Shown here piece after piece: positions 32,222-42,023 of a stretch of DNA of 57,356 bases (its first letter is position 1; the number at the start of each line of letters is the position of its first letter). Under the pieces are notes generated by a model, which searched no databases, had not been told where the DNA came from, and saw nothing but the letters and a program-made list of their open reading frames with translations. The translations under genes were made by a program, and so were the position numbers. This stretch comes from an uncultured Clostridia bacterium (GTDB lineage: Bacteria > Bacillota > Clostridia > TANB77 > CAG-508), in the NCBI GenBank assembly GCA_934122035.1, contig CAKOVP010000002.1:1-57356 (forward strand), written 5' to 3'.

Positions 32222-33742
32222 ATGCGATTTGAAATGAAAAAAATAAACGAAAAATTAAAATCTGTAAGAGTTAAACTATTCTTAACAGTAAGTGTTGTAA
32301 TTATATGTACTATAGCTCTTTTAGTTGTTGTAAATAGTATTGTGTTAGAAGGCTTTTATACATATAGCAAAATAGCTAAAGTAAAACAAGAATTTTACAA
32401 AATAAATGATTTATATAATGGTGATGATTCGTCTGTTCTTACAAAAATAAAAAGAGATGCAATGCTTAACAATTTCGACATATTAATAGAAAGCGAAGAT
32501 TACATATTAATATTTTCTACAAATGAAAGTTTTACAAATGCAATAGGCAAAAATTCGGAAATTGTATCTCATTTTAAAATAGACAGTAATGAAAGACAAT
32601 TTGTAATTTATAGCAAAGATAATTTAGTTATAAAGAAAATTACATCAAATGGACTTAATTGTATTCTGTTATCTGGTGAGCTAGATAATGGATATAAAGC
32701 ATACATTCAAATAACGATTTCTAGTATAGAAGAAAGTGTTAGAATTTCTAATAATTTACTATTAATAATAGGCTTTATAGCAGTAATAATAGCAGGAATT
32801 GCAGCATCTTTTGTATCTAGAAAATTTACGAGTCAAATACTAGAGTTAAATGTAATTGCAAACAAAATGTCTAAGCTAGATTTTAGTCAAAAGTACAAGC
32901 CTTCACAAACAGATGACGAAATAAACGAGCTGGGAATTAGCATAAATTTAATGTCGGAAAAGCTAGAAGGAACAATAAAACAATTAAGAAGTAGTAATAA
33001 TCAGCTAGAAAGAGATATAGAAGAAAAATCTAAAATAGACGAAATGAGAAAACAATTTATATCTGATGTTTCTCATGAGTTAAAAACTCCAATTGCACTA
33101 ATTCAAGGATATGCAGAAGGTCTAGTTGAAAATGTAAATACAGATGCAGAGTCTAAAAAATATTATTCAGAAGTAATACTAGACGAAGCAAACAAAATGG
33201 ATAGACTAGTAAGACAGTTATTAGAGCTAATGAAACTAGAATATGGCAAACGAGAATTTAATAATCAAGAATTTAACATATGTGAGCTTATAAACGAAGT
33301 AATTAGAAAATGTGATGTAATGTTAAAAGAAAAGGGCATAAATGATGTTAGATTTGCAAACAATAATGAAATAAAAGTTTTTGCAGATGACTTCTACATA
33401 GATCAAGCATTTACAAACTATTTTACTAATGCAATAAAAAATGCAAAAGAAATAAATGGAGAAAAATACATCGAAATAAAAACAAAAATAAACAAAGAAA
33501 AGAATAATGTAAGAATATCTGTATTTAATACAGGAGAAAATATCTCGGAAGAAAATATGGATAGAATTTGGGGAAGATTTTACAAAGTTGATGAATCTAG
33601 AAATAGAGCAGATGGTGGAAGTGGAATTGGATTATCTCTTGTAAAAGCTATTATGAACAATTACAATTCTAAATATGGAGTAAAAAATAAAGAAAATGGA
33701 GTAGAATTTTACTTCGAAATTGGACTAGCAAAAGAAAATTAA
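32222..33742 (+). CDS. Sensor histidine kinase (partner of the preceding regulator)
   Basis: Two membrane segments (about residues 20-40 and 180-198) enclose an extracytoplasmic sensor domain. Then come a HAMP domain, a coiled stretch, the phospho-acceptor helix (FISDVSHELKTPIALIQGYAEGL), and the ATPase domain with N box (YFTNAIKNAKE), G1 (SVFNTGENIS) and G2 (GGSGIGLSLVKAI). AAAGGAG lies 2 bases before the chosen ATG; an in-frame ATG four codons later is possible. It presumably phosphorylates the OmpR-type regulator upstream. Confidence 0.94.
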   Translation: MRFEMKKINEKLKSVRVKLFLTVSVVIICTIALLVVVNSIVLEGFYTYSKIAKVKQEFYKINDLYNGDDSSVLTKIKRDAMLNNFDILIESEDYILIFSTNESFTNAIGKNSEIVSHFKIDSNERQFVIYSKDNLVIKKITSNGLNCILLSGELDNGYKAYIQITISSIEESVRISNNLLLIIGFIAVIIAGIAASFVSRKFTSQILELNVIANKMSKLDFSQKYKPSQTDDEINELGISINLMSEKLEGTIKQLRSSNNQLERDIEEKSKIDEMRKQFISDVSHELKTPIALIQGYAEGLVENVNTDAESKKYYSEVILDEANKMDRLVRQLLELMKLEYGKREFNNQEFNICELINEVIRKCDVMLKEKGINDVRFANNNEIKVFADDFYIDQAFTNYFTNAIKNAKEINGEKYIEIKTKINKEKNNVRISVFNTGENISEENMDRIWGRFYKVDESRNRADGGSGIGLSLVKAIMNNYNSKYGVKNKENGVEFYFEIGLAKEN

Positions 33743-33783
33743 ATTATAATTATTTTCAATCAAAGGAAGGAAGAAAGTAAAAG

Positions 33784-35595
33784 ATGGGAAAAAACAACTA
33801 TCAAAGAAACGATGATTTAAGAAAAACACTAAAATATAATCCGGATAAAAGAAAGAAGACCAAAAACAATTCTGGACTATTAAAAATAATTGTACTAATT
33901 GCAATAATTGTTGCGATTAGTATTGCCGTTGTAAACAACATAAATAATGGCAAAAAAATATCTCAAGAAGATGTAAAAGAATATAATTATTTTATAACAA
34001 CAATAAATGGAAAATCTGGTGTAATAGATAAAACAGGCAAAATTATAATAAATCCAGAATATGATTACATTCAAATTCCAAACCCATCTAAACCTATATT
34101 TATAGCATTATTTGACTATAACAAAGATACACAAGAATATAATTCTAAGGTATTAAACGAAAAAGGAAAAGAAATATTAACAAGTTATAAAAATGTACAG
34201 GCAATTCCAAACAATAACACATCTAGCACGAATTCATATTTAACATCAATTTTAAAATACAAACAAGATGATAAATATGGAATAATAACAATAGACGGAA
34301 AAACAGTAACAAAGCCAGTATACGAGAGTATAGAAGTGTTAGAATATAAAGACGAAGTTCTTAAAGTAAAACAAAACGACAAATTTGGTTTAATAAATAT
34401 AAATGGAGACGTAATTATAAAACCAGAATATAATTCAATAGCAACAGATAGCTATTATAATCAGTCATCAAAATACCAAAAGGCTGGATACATTGTAAAT
34501 GTTGTAACAGAGCAAGGCTATAGATATGGCTATATAAATAGCCAAGGAAAACAAGTACTAGATACAATGTTTACAAATGTAAAGAGAATTACAGAAGTAA
34601 AAGATGATAATAACACATACTTAATAACATACAAAAATGGACAAGCAGGTATTCTAAAAAATGGTCAAACTGTAATAGAAAATGAATACGAAGACATAAG
34701 TTATGATGTTACAAATAACGTATTAGTATTGCAAAAAAATGCAAAACAAGGTGTATACGACTTAGCTGGCAATATGATACTTCCAATTCAATATGATAAC
34801 ATTGAAATTTTGGGAACACTTATAAATGCAACAAAAGACGGAAAGCTAATGGTATTTAACGTTTCTGGTACTGTTCAAGACGAAAACAGCTTAAAGGCGA
34901 TGTACCCAGAAAATAATTACTATATTACTGTAGATAGAAATGGTAAATATGGAGTAGCAGACCAAAACAAAAATTCAATAATTAACAATGAATACAATTA
35001 TATAGAATATGCTTTTGATAAATATTTTATTGCAACCAAAAATGAAAAAATAGGCGTAATAGACGAAACAGGGAACATTGTAATACCAATAGAAAACAGC
35101 ATAGTACAAAATATAAATGGCACAAAAATAATTCAAATAATAAATTCAGAAACAAATGTATCTGATATATATAATAGCAAAATGGAAAAAGTGTTATCTC
35201 AATCAGACTCAAGGATATATTTAAAAGAAAATTATATTAAACTTGTATCTGCAGATGACATTAAATATATAGATTATGACGGAAATCTAAAAGATGCACA
35301 GGAAATATTTACAAACAATACCGTGTTTGCTAAAAAAGAAAATGGCAAATGGGGATATGTAGATAGAAGCGGAAACACAGTAGTAGACTACAAATACGAA
35401 TTTGCAACAAATATTAATGAATACGGATATGGAGCAGTAAAACAAAACGGTAAATGGGGTGTTGTAAATGCTCAAGGTCAGCTTATAAAAGAGGCCGTAT
35501 ATACACTAGATGATATAGAACCATACTTTATTGGTGAATATTATCAAGTAAGTAATATTTATGAAATTCCATATTATTCTAATGAAGTTAAGTAG
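33784..35595 (+). CDS. Membrane-anchored WG-repeat protein
   Basis: A short basic N-terminus, one membrane segment (about residues 35-55) and then a long outside part built of WG repeats: units such as KSGVIDKTGKIIINPEYDYI, KFGLININGDVIIKPEYNSI and KWGVVNAQGQLIKEAVY recur every 40-60 residues. WG domains are beta repeats of unknown ligand, common in extracellular clostridial proteins. It starts 42 bases after the kinase gene and could belong to the same transcript, suggesting an envelope role under that two-component system. Confidence 0.85.
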   Translation: MGKNNYQRNDDLRKTLKYNPDKRKKTKNNSGLLKIIVLIAIIVAISIAVVNNINNGKKISQEDVKEYNYFITTINGKSGVIDKTGKIIINPEYDYIQIPNPSKPIFIALFDYNKDTQEYNSKVLNEKGKEILTSYKNVQAIPNNNTSSTNSYLTSILKYKQDDKYGIITIDGKTVTKPVYESIEVLEYKDEVLKVKQNDKFGLININGDVIIKPEYNSIATDSYYNQSSKYQKAGYIVNVVTEQGYRYGYINSQGKQVLDTMFTNVKRITEVKDDNNTYLITYKNGQAGILKNGQTVIENEYEDISYDVTNNVLVLQKNAKQGVYDLAGNMILPIQYDNIEILGTLINATKDGKLMVFNVSGTVQDENSLKAMYPENNYYITVDRNGKYGVADQNKNSIINNEYNYIEYAFDKYFIATKNEKIGVIDETGNIVIPIENSIVQNINGTKIIQIINSETNVSDIYNSKMEKVLSQSDSRIYLKENYIKLVSADDIKYIDYDGNLKDAQEIFTNNTVFAKKENGKWGYVDRSGNTVVDYKYEFATNINEYGYGAVKQNGKWGVVNAQGQLIKEAVYTLDDIEPYFIGEYYQVSNIYEIPYYSNEVK

Positions 35596-35621
35596 TAGAT
35601 AGTGGTAAATGTAAAAAATAA

Positions 35622-35743
35622 AGTTGAAAAATAATTGGATTTTGGCAAGGAAAATGAGTTTTAAAGGCAAGGCGCATACAATGTGATATGTAACTGTGTT
35701 TTAAATGAAATTTAACATTGCCAAAATTGTAATTATTTTCTAA
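35622..35743. repeat. Imperfect palindromic element, copy 2
   Basis: About three quarters identical to 30073-30195, with the same blocks (TTTTGGCAAGGAAAATGAGTTT, GCATAC, TATGTAACTG, CCAAAATTGTAATTATTTTC). The outer stem TTTTGGCAA / TTGCCAAAA is perfect here although it is imperfect in copy 1. Confidence 0.75.
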
Positions 35744-35802
35744 TAGGGGAGTAAATTAATATAAAAATAAGTTAAATTAACTAGATTAAAAGGAGAAAAA
35801 AA

Positions 35803-37026
35803 GTGGAAATAAGAGAATTAATAGAAGAAGAAGAAAAAAAAGTTCAAGAACAATTTAAGAAAGCAGATAAAATTTGTGAATTTAATTCGAGAAAAGTATT
35901 AGATGCTTTTAGGCAAAATAATGTTCAAGAAACAGACTTTGGAACAACAACTGGATATGGTTATGCAGACATTGGAAGAGAAAAAATAGAAAAGGTATTT
36001 TCTCAGGTATTACACGCAGAAGATTGCATTGTAAGGTCTCAGTTTATATCTGGCACACATGCTTTAACAGTTGCATTATTTGCATTTTTAAGACCAGGCG
36101 ACACAATGCTTAGCATAAATGGCAAACCATACGATACACTAGACGAAGTAATTGGAATTGCAGAAAATAAAAGCTCTTTAAAATCATTTGGAGTAAAATA
36201 TGAACAAATAGAATTAGTAAATGATGACTTTGACTATGAAAAAATACAAGAAAGATTAAAACAGTCTAAAATAAAATTAATAGAAATACAAAGATCTAAA
36301 GGCTATGCAATAAGAAAAAGCTTATCATTAGAAAAAGTGGAAAAAGTAATTAAAAAAATAAGAGAAATAGACCAAGATGTTATAATAATGGTAGATAACT
36401 GCTATTGTGAATTTGTAAATACCAAAGAACCACTTGAAGTTGGTGCAGATGTAATTGTAGGTTCACTTATAAAAAACCTTGGAGGTGGAATTGCTCCAAA
36501 TGGTGCATATATAGCAGGTAAAAAAGAACTAGTTGAGCTTGCAGCAGAAAGACTAACGGTTCCAGGAGAAGGAAAAGGTGTTGGGCCAACACTTGGAATA
36601 AATAGACAACTATTATTGGGCTTATTTGAGGCTCCATCTGTTGTAAATGCAAGTGTAAAAACTGCAATACTAACAAGCAAAGTGCTAGAAACATTAGGAT
36701 ACAAAGTAGAACCAAAATTTGATGATGAAAGAGCAGACATAGTTCAAACAATAGAATTTGGAAATGCAGAAAAATTAATAAAATACTGCCAAGGAGTGCA
36801 AAAAGGTTCTCCAATAGACTCAAATTCTTTACCAGAGCCTTGTGAAACACCAGGATACTTAGATCCAATAATAATGGCTTCTGGAAGCTTTACACAAGGT
36901 TCATCAATAGAATTTTCTTGTGATGGACCATTAAGACCACCATTTGTAGGCTTCCAACAAGGTTCACTTACATATGCATATGGAAAATTAGGACTAGAAA
37001 AAGCAGTAGAAGAACTACTTAAATAA
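35803..37026 (+). CDS. Alum_res / methionine gamma-lyase-like PLP enzyme
   Basis: It is a fold type I PLP protein of the aluminium-resistance family (PF06838). The cofactor Lys is in VGSLIKNLGGGIAP; upstream are FGTTTGYGYADIGRE, the FISGTHAL substrate motif and MVDNCYCEF with the PLP-ring Asp. Despite the name, members are thought to act on sulfur amino acids; the true substrate is not known. GTG start with AAAAGGAG 7 bases upstream. The 407 residues fit the family. It is widely kept in Firmicutes, often near spo0A-region genes as here. Confidence 0.88.
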   Translation: MEIRELIEEEEKKVQEQFKKADKICEFNSRKVLDAFRQNNVQETDFGTTTGYGYADIGREKIEKVFSQVLHAEDCIVRSQFISGTHALTVALFAFLRPGDTMLSINGKPYDTLDEVIGIAENKSSLKSFGVKYEQIELVNDDFDYEKIQERLKQSKIKLIEIQRSKGYAIRKSLSLEKVEKVIKKIREIDQDVIIMVDNCYCEFVNTKEPLEVGADVIVGSLIKNLGGGIAPNGAYIAGKKELVELAAERLTVPGEGKGVGPTLGINRQLLLGLFEAPSVVNASVKTAILTSKVLETLGYKVEPKFDDERADIVQTIEFGNAEKLIKYCQGVQKGSPIDSNSLPEPCETPGYLDPIIMASGSFTQGSSIEFSCDGPLRPPFVGFQQGSLTYAYGKLGLEKAVEELLK

Positions 37027-37181
37027 GTTAATAAATACTGCTCTAATTTATAAAAATGAATATGAAGCTGTTAGGAATGGCACTAATTTAAAATAAAGAG
37101 ATTATTAGCTGAACTATATATTATGCCATAAAAATTTTAGTAGATGCTAAATACATATTTTTAGAAAGAGGAATAATAGTA

Positions 37182-38462
37182 ATGAAAGTAATTGTAATTG
37201 GTGGAGGCCCTGCTGGAATAATTGCAGCAATAAAAGCAGCAAAAGAAAAAAATGATGTAACAATAATAGAAAAAAATCCTTCACTTGGAAAAAAACTTTT
37301 AATAACAGGAAAAGGAAGATGCAACATAACAAGTAGCTTAGAAATGAGTGAATTTATAAAAAATATACCAGGAAACGGCAAATTTTTATATAGTGCATTT
37401 CAAAACTTTACAAATCAAGACATAATAGAACTACTAAAAAAGCAAGGAGTTGCAGTAAAAGAAGAAAGAGGAAATAGAATATTTCCAACCTCAGATAAAT
37501 CTTTAGATGTATTAAGAGCTTTAGAAAGAGAGCTAAAAGAAAATAAAATAAAGATAAAATTAAATTGTGCAGCGGAAAAAATAAATACACAAAAAAGTGC
37601 AGAAGATACAATGGTAACATCTGTAACTTACATAGATGAACATAGCAAATATAAAACAGAACTTGCAGACAAAATAATTCTTGCAACAGGCGGAAAATCA
37701 TATCCACTTACAGGCTCAACAGGAGATGGCTATAAAATTGCAGAAAAATTAGGACACACAATAAAACCTGTAAAACCATCTTTAGTGCCATTAACTGCAA
37801 GAGGAGAATCATTGCAAATGTGCAAAAATATGCAAGGACTAAGTCTGAAAAATGTAGGAATAGAGCTAGAAGACGAAGAAAAGAAAAAGATAATATACAA
37901 AGACTTTGGAGAAATGCTATTTACACATTTTGGAGTATCTGGGCCAACAATATTAAGCTCTTCTGCACATCTACTTCGCTACAAAAACATAGATGAACTA
38001 ATAAAACAAAATAAAATAAAACTAAAAATAGACTTAAAACCAGCATTAAGTAAAGAAAAACTAGATCAAAGAATACAAAGAGACTTTGAAGAAGAAAAAA
38101 ATAAAGAATTTAAAAATAGTCTAAATGCACTACTTCCACAAAAAATGATAGACACAGTAATAGAACTTACACAAATAGATAGGGAAAAGAAAGTAAATCA
38201 AATTACAAAAGAAGAAAGACAAAAACTTGTAGAAGTTTTAAAAAACTTTACAATTACAATATCTGGCTTTAGACCAATAGACGAAGCAATAGTAACATCT
38301 GGCGGAATAAATACAAAGGAAATAAATCCAAAAACAATGGAATCAAAACTAATAAAAGGATTATATTTTGCAGGAGAAATAATAGATGTAGATGCATACA
38401 CAGGAGGATTTAATTTGCAAATTGCATATTCTACAGGATACACAGCAGGAACAAACAATTAA
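37182..38462 (+). CDS. HI0933-family FAD-dependent oxidoreductase
   Basis: The FAD-binding Rossmann motif is VIGGGPAGIIAAI at the N-terminus, followed by GKKLLITGKGRCNITS, the family signature. ILATGGKSYPLTGSTGDGY and the C-terminal SGGINTKEINPKTMESKLIKGLYFAGEIIDVDAYTGGFNLQIAYSTG-type end are also conserved. The substrate in bacteria is not established (some call it aminoacetone oxidase-like). It has 426 residues; the ribosome site is AGAGGAAT. The next gene is YigZ-family. Confidence 0.92.
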   Translation: MKVIVIGGGPAGIIAAIKAAKEKNDVTIIEKNPSLGKKLLITGKGRCNITSSLEMSEFIKNIPGNGKFLYSAFQNFTNQDIIELLKKQGVAVKEERGNRIFPTSDKSLDVLRALERELKENKIKIKLNCAAEKINTQKSAEDTMVTSVTYIDEHSKYKTELADKIILATGGKSYPLTGSTGDGYKIAEKLGHTIKPVKPSLVPLTARGESLQMCKNMQGLSLKNVGIELEDEEKKKIIYKDFGEMLFTHFGVSGPTILSSSAHLLRYKNIDELIKQNKIKLKIDLKPALSKEKLDQRIQRDFEEEKNKEFKNSLNALLPQKMIDTVIELTQIDREKKVNQITKEERQKLVEVLKNFTITISGFRPIDEAIVTSGGINTKEINPKTMESKLIKGLYFAGEIIDVDAYTGGFNLQIAYSTGYTAGTNN

Positions 38463-38595
38463 ATAAAAAGCTGAATACTTGAAGATATACTAAATAATAA
38501 TTAATCAAGAAATAAAATTATAAAAAAATTTTGTATAATTTTTACTTAAGCATAAAATAAGTAATCCTAAAGTCTAAATAAGGAAAGAGATAAAA

Positions 38596-39246
38596 ATGGA
38601 AAAAAGATTTTACACAATAAAGAACAATAAGCAGATAGAAATAATTGAAAAGAAATCTAGATTCATCACAAACATATTTTATGTAGAATCAAAACAAGAA
38701 AGTGAAGAAATAATAAAACAAACGAAAAAGAAATATTACGATGCAAAACATAACTGTTTTGCATTTTGTGTAATAGAAAATGATGGAAGCGTTTTTTGTA
38801 AATGCAGTGATGACGGAGAACCTTCTGGAACAGCAGGAGAACCAATATTAAATGCAATAACAAAAAATAATCTAAAAAATGTTTTAATAATTGTAACAAG
38901 ATACTTTGGTGGAATATTATTAGGTGCAGGGGGACTTACGAGAACATACTCAAACAGTGCAACAAGCGTAATAAATGCTTCAGAAAAAATAGAAAAAGAA
39001 ATGGGAGTAGAAGCAGAAGTAACCCTAGACTACAGCCAAAACGACAAATTTAAGTACTATTGTGAAAAAAACAATATAAAGATAATAAATACTGGTTATA
39101 ATGAAAATATAACACACATAATAGAACTAAATGAAGAAGAATACAAAAAAATAGAAGAAAAAATAATGATAGAAAATCAGGAAAATAGTAAAATAAAAAC
39201 AACAATAACAGAAAAATGTCGAAAATATATAGAAAAAACAAAATAA
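38596..39246 (+). CDS. yigZ: YigZ / IMPACT family protein
   Basis: The N-terminal UPF0029 domain reads KKKYYDAKHNCFAFCV, DDGEPSGTAGEPIL and ILIIVTRYFGGILLGAGGLTRTYS, the defining signature. The C-terminal part is the ferredoxin-like DUF1949 domain. Related to eukaryotic IMPACT, which binds translation regulators; the bacterial role is unclear. Its last codons contain TGTCGAA (39217), a possible Spo0A box for the following spo0A gene. Confidence 0.93.
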   Translation: MEKRFYTIKNNKQIEIIEKKSRFITNIFYVESKQESEEIIKQTKKKYYDAKHNCFAFCVIENDGSVFCKCSDDGEPSGTAGEPILNAITKNNLKNVLIIVTRYFGGILLGAGGLTRTYSNSATSVINASEKIEKEMGVEAEVTLDYSQNDKFKYYCEKNNIKIINTGYNENITHIIELNEEEYKKIEEKIMIENQENSKIKTTITEKCRKYIEKTK

Positions 39247-39282
39247 TGTATGGAAAAAAATGGAAAAAATCACTCAAAAGTA

Positions 39283-39311
39283 TTGCAAAAATATGGAAAT
39301 GTAATTATAAT
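39283..39311 (+). promoter_or_regulatory. Promoter of spo0A
   Basis: TTGCAA (39283-39288) and TATAAT (39306-39311) are spaced 17 bases apart, 55 bases before the spo0A GTG. A TGTCGAA box lies 60 bases further upstream. Confidence 0.6.
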
Positions 39312-39365
39312 AAACATTGCAATAGAAAAGTAAAAGCAACAAAATAATTAAGGGGGAACGAAAGA

Positions 39366-40184
39366 GTGAGAGAAAAGATAACAGTTTTAATATCTGATGA
39401 CAATCGCGAATTTGCAAACACATTAAAGGAGTATCTAGAAAAAGAAGAAGACATAGAAGTAATAGGAATGGCAAAAGACGGAGAAGAAGCAATAAGTCTA
39501 ATTGCAAGTCTAAAGCCACAAGTTGTACTATTAGATGCAATAATGCCACATTTAGATGGATTAGGAGTTTTAGAAAGAATGAATGCACTAAGACTTGCAA
39601 ATCCACCAATTTGTATAATGATATCAGCAGTTGGACAAGACAAAATAACACAAAAAGCAATAGAACTAGGAGCACAATATTACATAATAAAACCATTCGA
39701 CATACAAGTTTTAGTTCAAAGAATAAAAGAACTAAAATACTATCAGCCATCAATTCCAAGAGGAAATTTCTTAGTAAAAGAAACAAAATCACAATATATA
39801 CAAATTCCACAAGTAAGCAAAGATGATGATGATACAGTAGAAGCATTAGTAACAAATGTAATACACGAAATAGGTGTTCCAGCTCATATAAAAGGCTATC
39901 AATATTTAAGAGAAGCAATAATAATGGTAGTAAACAACATAGACATAATAAATCAAATAACAAAACAACTATATCCAGAAATTGCAGAAAAATACCATAC
40001 AACACCATCAAGAGTTGAACGTGCAATTCGTCATGCAATAGAAGTTGCGTGGGGCAGAGGAGAACCAGCAGTTGTAGAAAACATATTTGGTTACACAGTA
40101 TCTGCAAGTAAAGGAAAGCCAACAAACAGCGAGTTTATAGCAATGATAGCTGACAAGCTAAGGCTAGAAATAAAGACTGCATAA
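39366..40184 (+). CDS. spo0A: Master sporulation regulator Spo0A
   Basis: The receiver domain has acidic SDDNRE near residue 10, phospho-Asp57 in LLDAIMPHLDG and Lys in IIKPFD. The effector domain is diagnostic: IHEIGVPAHIKGYQYLREAI, the recognition helix TPSRVERAIRHAIEVAWGRG and GKPTNSEFIAMIADKL. It binds TGTCGAA boxes when phosphorylated and switches on sigH-dependent genes and spoIIA. GTG start with AGGGGG upstream. 272 residues as in Clostridium. The usual partner spoIVB is not directly upstream here. Confidence 0.98.
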   Translation: MREKITVLISDDNREFANTLKEYLEKEEDIEVIGMAKDGEEAISLIASLKPQVVLLDAIMPHLDGLGVLERMNALRLANPPICIMISAVGQDKITQKAIELGAQYYIIKPFDIQVLVQRIKELKYYQPSIPRGNFLVKETKSQYIQIPQVSKDDDDTVEALVTNVIHEIGVPAHIKGYQYLREAIIMVVNNIDIINQITKQLYPEIAEKYHTTPSRVERAIRHAIEVAWGRGEPAVVENIFGYTVSASKGKPTNSEFIAMIADKLRLEIKTA

Positions 40185-40222
40185 AACTTGTCAATGAAAA
40201 AATCGATATATAACATAAAACG

Positions 40223-40258
40223 ATAAGGGGACTTTTTATGACCCCTTTTGTTTTTTTT
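40223..40258 (+). terminator. Terminator after spo0A
   Basis: AAGGGG / CCCCTT with an 11-base loop and a T-run; it overlaps the end of the convergent small gene. Confidence 0.75.
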
Positions 40259-40430
40259 CATATTTTGTTAGATCTGTATTATCAAGTGCATATTTTATAC
40301 AACTTACAAGAACATTATTAAAACTCATATTTTCTGCTTCAGCTATCTTTCTTAAAGTGTTGTCAATGCTTTCAGGAAGTCTAATAGATAACTTAACATT
40401 ACTGTCTTTATATTTTTCTATTTCAAACAT
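40236..40430 (-). CDS. Small ribbon-helix-helix (CopG/Arc-like) protein
   Basis: The start MFEIEKYKDSN has GAGGTGG 6 bases upstream; a longer frame to 40538 has no such site and an implausible hydrophobic N-terminus. The 64 residues contain a beta strand VKLSIRLPESI and two helices (DNTLRKIAEAENMS, NNVLVSCIKYALDN), the ribbon-helix-helix layout of Arc/CopG repressors and antitoxins. No toxin gene is adjacent, so a toxin-antitoxin role is not supported. The target is unknown. Confidence 0.72.
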   Translation of the reverse strand: MFEIEKYKDSNVKLSIRLPESIDNTLRKIAEAENMSFNNVLVSCIKYALDNTDLTKYEKKQKGS

Positions 40431-40563
40431 ATTAACCACCTCTTTAATATTGTGCCACAAAAGTATATATAAAAATACTAGACAAAAAGGAATACAAAAG
40501 TATTGCAAAATAAAAAATGGTATGATAGAATGTGACATATAAAATAAAAAAGGGGGAGTAATT

Positions 40564-41550
40564 ATGGAAAAAAATCAAAAAAACAAGAAAATTATTACTA
40601 TATCGATAATAAGTGTTGTGCTATTAGTAATAATTGGAACAGTAATATTTATAGTATTATCAAATAGTCAAAAATTAAAACTTTATAATTCAACATTAGA
40701 GCTAGGTCAAGAAGATTATACAGAAAAATTAACTGAAAAAGAAAATATTTACATAAAAGATGGTTATACATATTCAATAAAAGAAAACAATATTGATATA
40801 AATAATGTTGGAACCTATGATTTAATATTTGAAATAAAAGGTAAAGGAAAAACTAAAGAAGAAGTAAAGAAAGTAATAGTTGTTGACACAACGCCACCAA
40901 CAATTACATTAAAAAAAGATTCTTTTTATATGGGAGATAATATCAATATAGAAGAAATAGTGGAGATAAAGGATTTATCACAAGAAGGAGAAATATCATA
41001 TACAGATGCAAAAGCAACTACTAATGGACAATTTGACACTAGTACAGAGGGTGAAAAAAGTGTAGAAATAACGGCACAAGATAGTAGTGGAAATAAAACA
41101 ACTCAGACTCTAACTATAAATGTAAAAAATCCTATTGTGAACTTATATGATTATGTAATGGCAAATTTAGATAAGTCGATATTTACAGATGGTTCATATG
41201 ATGACAAATTTGTATTAAAATTTAGTTATAATTTTAATAATGGGTTATCATCAGAAGGTTGGATAAATTTTTCAGAAAAAGTTTATTATGAATATACAAA
41301 GCTAAAATCATTTTTAGGAACAGTTAAAACTGCTAATTTAGTATATTTTGATGATGATTATAATGTTAATAAGGTGTATATAGATAATAATATTTATGAT
41401 GGAGATAAAAGTACTTATCAAAGCAGTGTAAGCGGGGAAGTAAATAGAGTTGATTCTATGATTAATAATAAAAATAAAAAAATTAGATTAGCAGGAAAAA
41501 CAATAGAACAATTAAAAAATGAAACAATAGATTTAAGAGAGTTAGAATAG
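40564..41550 (+). CDS. Membrane-anchored protein with Ig-like (DUF5011-type) domain
   Basis: An N-terminal membrane anchor (about residues 10-33) is followed by two bacterial Ig-like repeats. The first is recognisable by YDLIFEIKGKGKTKEEVKKVIVVDTTPPTITL, the second by a similar DSSGNKTTQTLTINV. The C-terminal 130 residues are not recognised. It is presumably an outward-facing envelope protein. AGGGGGAG lies 7 bases before the ATG. The next gene follows after 10 bases and a third after 25, so the three form one unit. Confidence 0.7.
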   Translation: MEKNQKNKKIITISIISVVLLVIIGTVIFIVLSNSQKLKLYNSTLELGQEDYTEKLTEKENIYIKDGYTYSIKENNIDINNVGTYDLIFEIKGKGKTKEEVKKVIVVDTTPPTITLKKDSFYMGDNINIEEIVEIKDLSQEGEISYTDAKATTNGQFDTSTEGEKSVEITAQDSSGNKTTQTLTINVKNPIVNLYDYVMANLDKSIFTDGSYDDKFVLKFSYNFNNGLSSEGWINFSEKVYYEYTKLKSFLGTVKTANLVYFDDDYNVNKVYIDNNIYDGDKSTYQSSVSGEVNRVDSMINNKNKKIRLAGKTIEQLKNETIDLRELE

Positions 41551-41560
41551 GAGAATTTCT

Positions 41561-41998
41561 ATGAAAAAAATATTTATAATAATTGCGATAATTGCTATTG
41601 CTGTTGTAGTAGTAAAAGTGACTACATCAAGTTCTAAAATAGAATTTATAAGTGATCAGGTAGACGAATTAGCAATGAAAAGGGTTGAAGATAAGATAAA
41701 AGAAAGCCTAAAGAATCCAAATAGTTTAATTATAAATGAAGTAAGCAAAAGCTATTCTGTTGTAGATGATAATGGTAAATTTAGGTCTTGTAAGGATCAC
41801 CAAGAATTAAAAGAAACATTAGGAAAAATAAATAATAATAAAAGTTATACGATTCATTATACAATAGATTATTCTGCACAAAATGGTTTTGGAGGTATGA
41901 ATAGAAAAACTTTAAGTGCAGCAATTACTATATATGATAAAGGTGATACAATAACAAGTAATACACCTACTGTAACCTTTTATAAAACTAGACTATAA
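41561..41998 (+). CDS. Small exported protein with LKNPxS domain
   Basis: Membrane/signal segment at residues 3-20, then about 120 outside residues. The stretch DKIKESLKNPNSLIINEVS closely parallels NKISEGLKNPASFSLTSAW in the next gene, so both carry the same unnamed domain, here in its simplest form. No catalytic motif is visible. It begins 10 bases after the Ig-like gene with GGAG upstream. Confidence 0.6.
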   Translation: MKKIFIIIAIIAIAVVVVKVTTSSSKIEFISDQVDELAMKRVEDKIKESLKNPNSLIINEVSKSYSVVDDNGKFRSCKDHQELKETLGKINNNKSYTIHYTIDYSAQNGFGGMNRKTLSAAITIYDKGDTITSNTPTVTFYKTRL

Positions 41999-42023
41999 AT
42001 TTAAATAAAACGGGGGAAGAAAG

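Noticed and set aside
39274..40125. Long minus-strand frame (283 codons) opposite spo0A
   Set aside because: Leu/Phe/Ser-rich shadow of an A-rich coding strand; no ribosome site or family motif.
40236..40430. Toxin-antitoxin pair
   Set aside because: The CopG-like gene has no small partner gene next to it; its neighbours are spo0A and an envelope protein.
40236..40538. 100-residue version of the ribbon-helix-helix protein
   Set aside because: The extra N-terminus is hydrophobic and lacks a ribosome site; MFEIEKYKD has GAGGTGG at the right distance.
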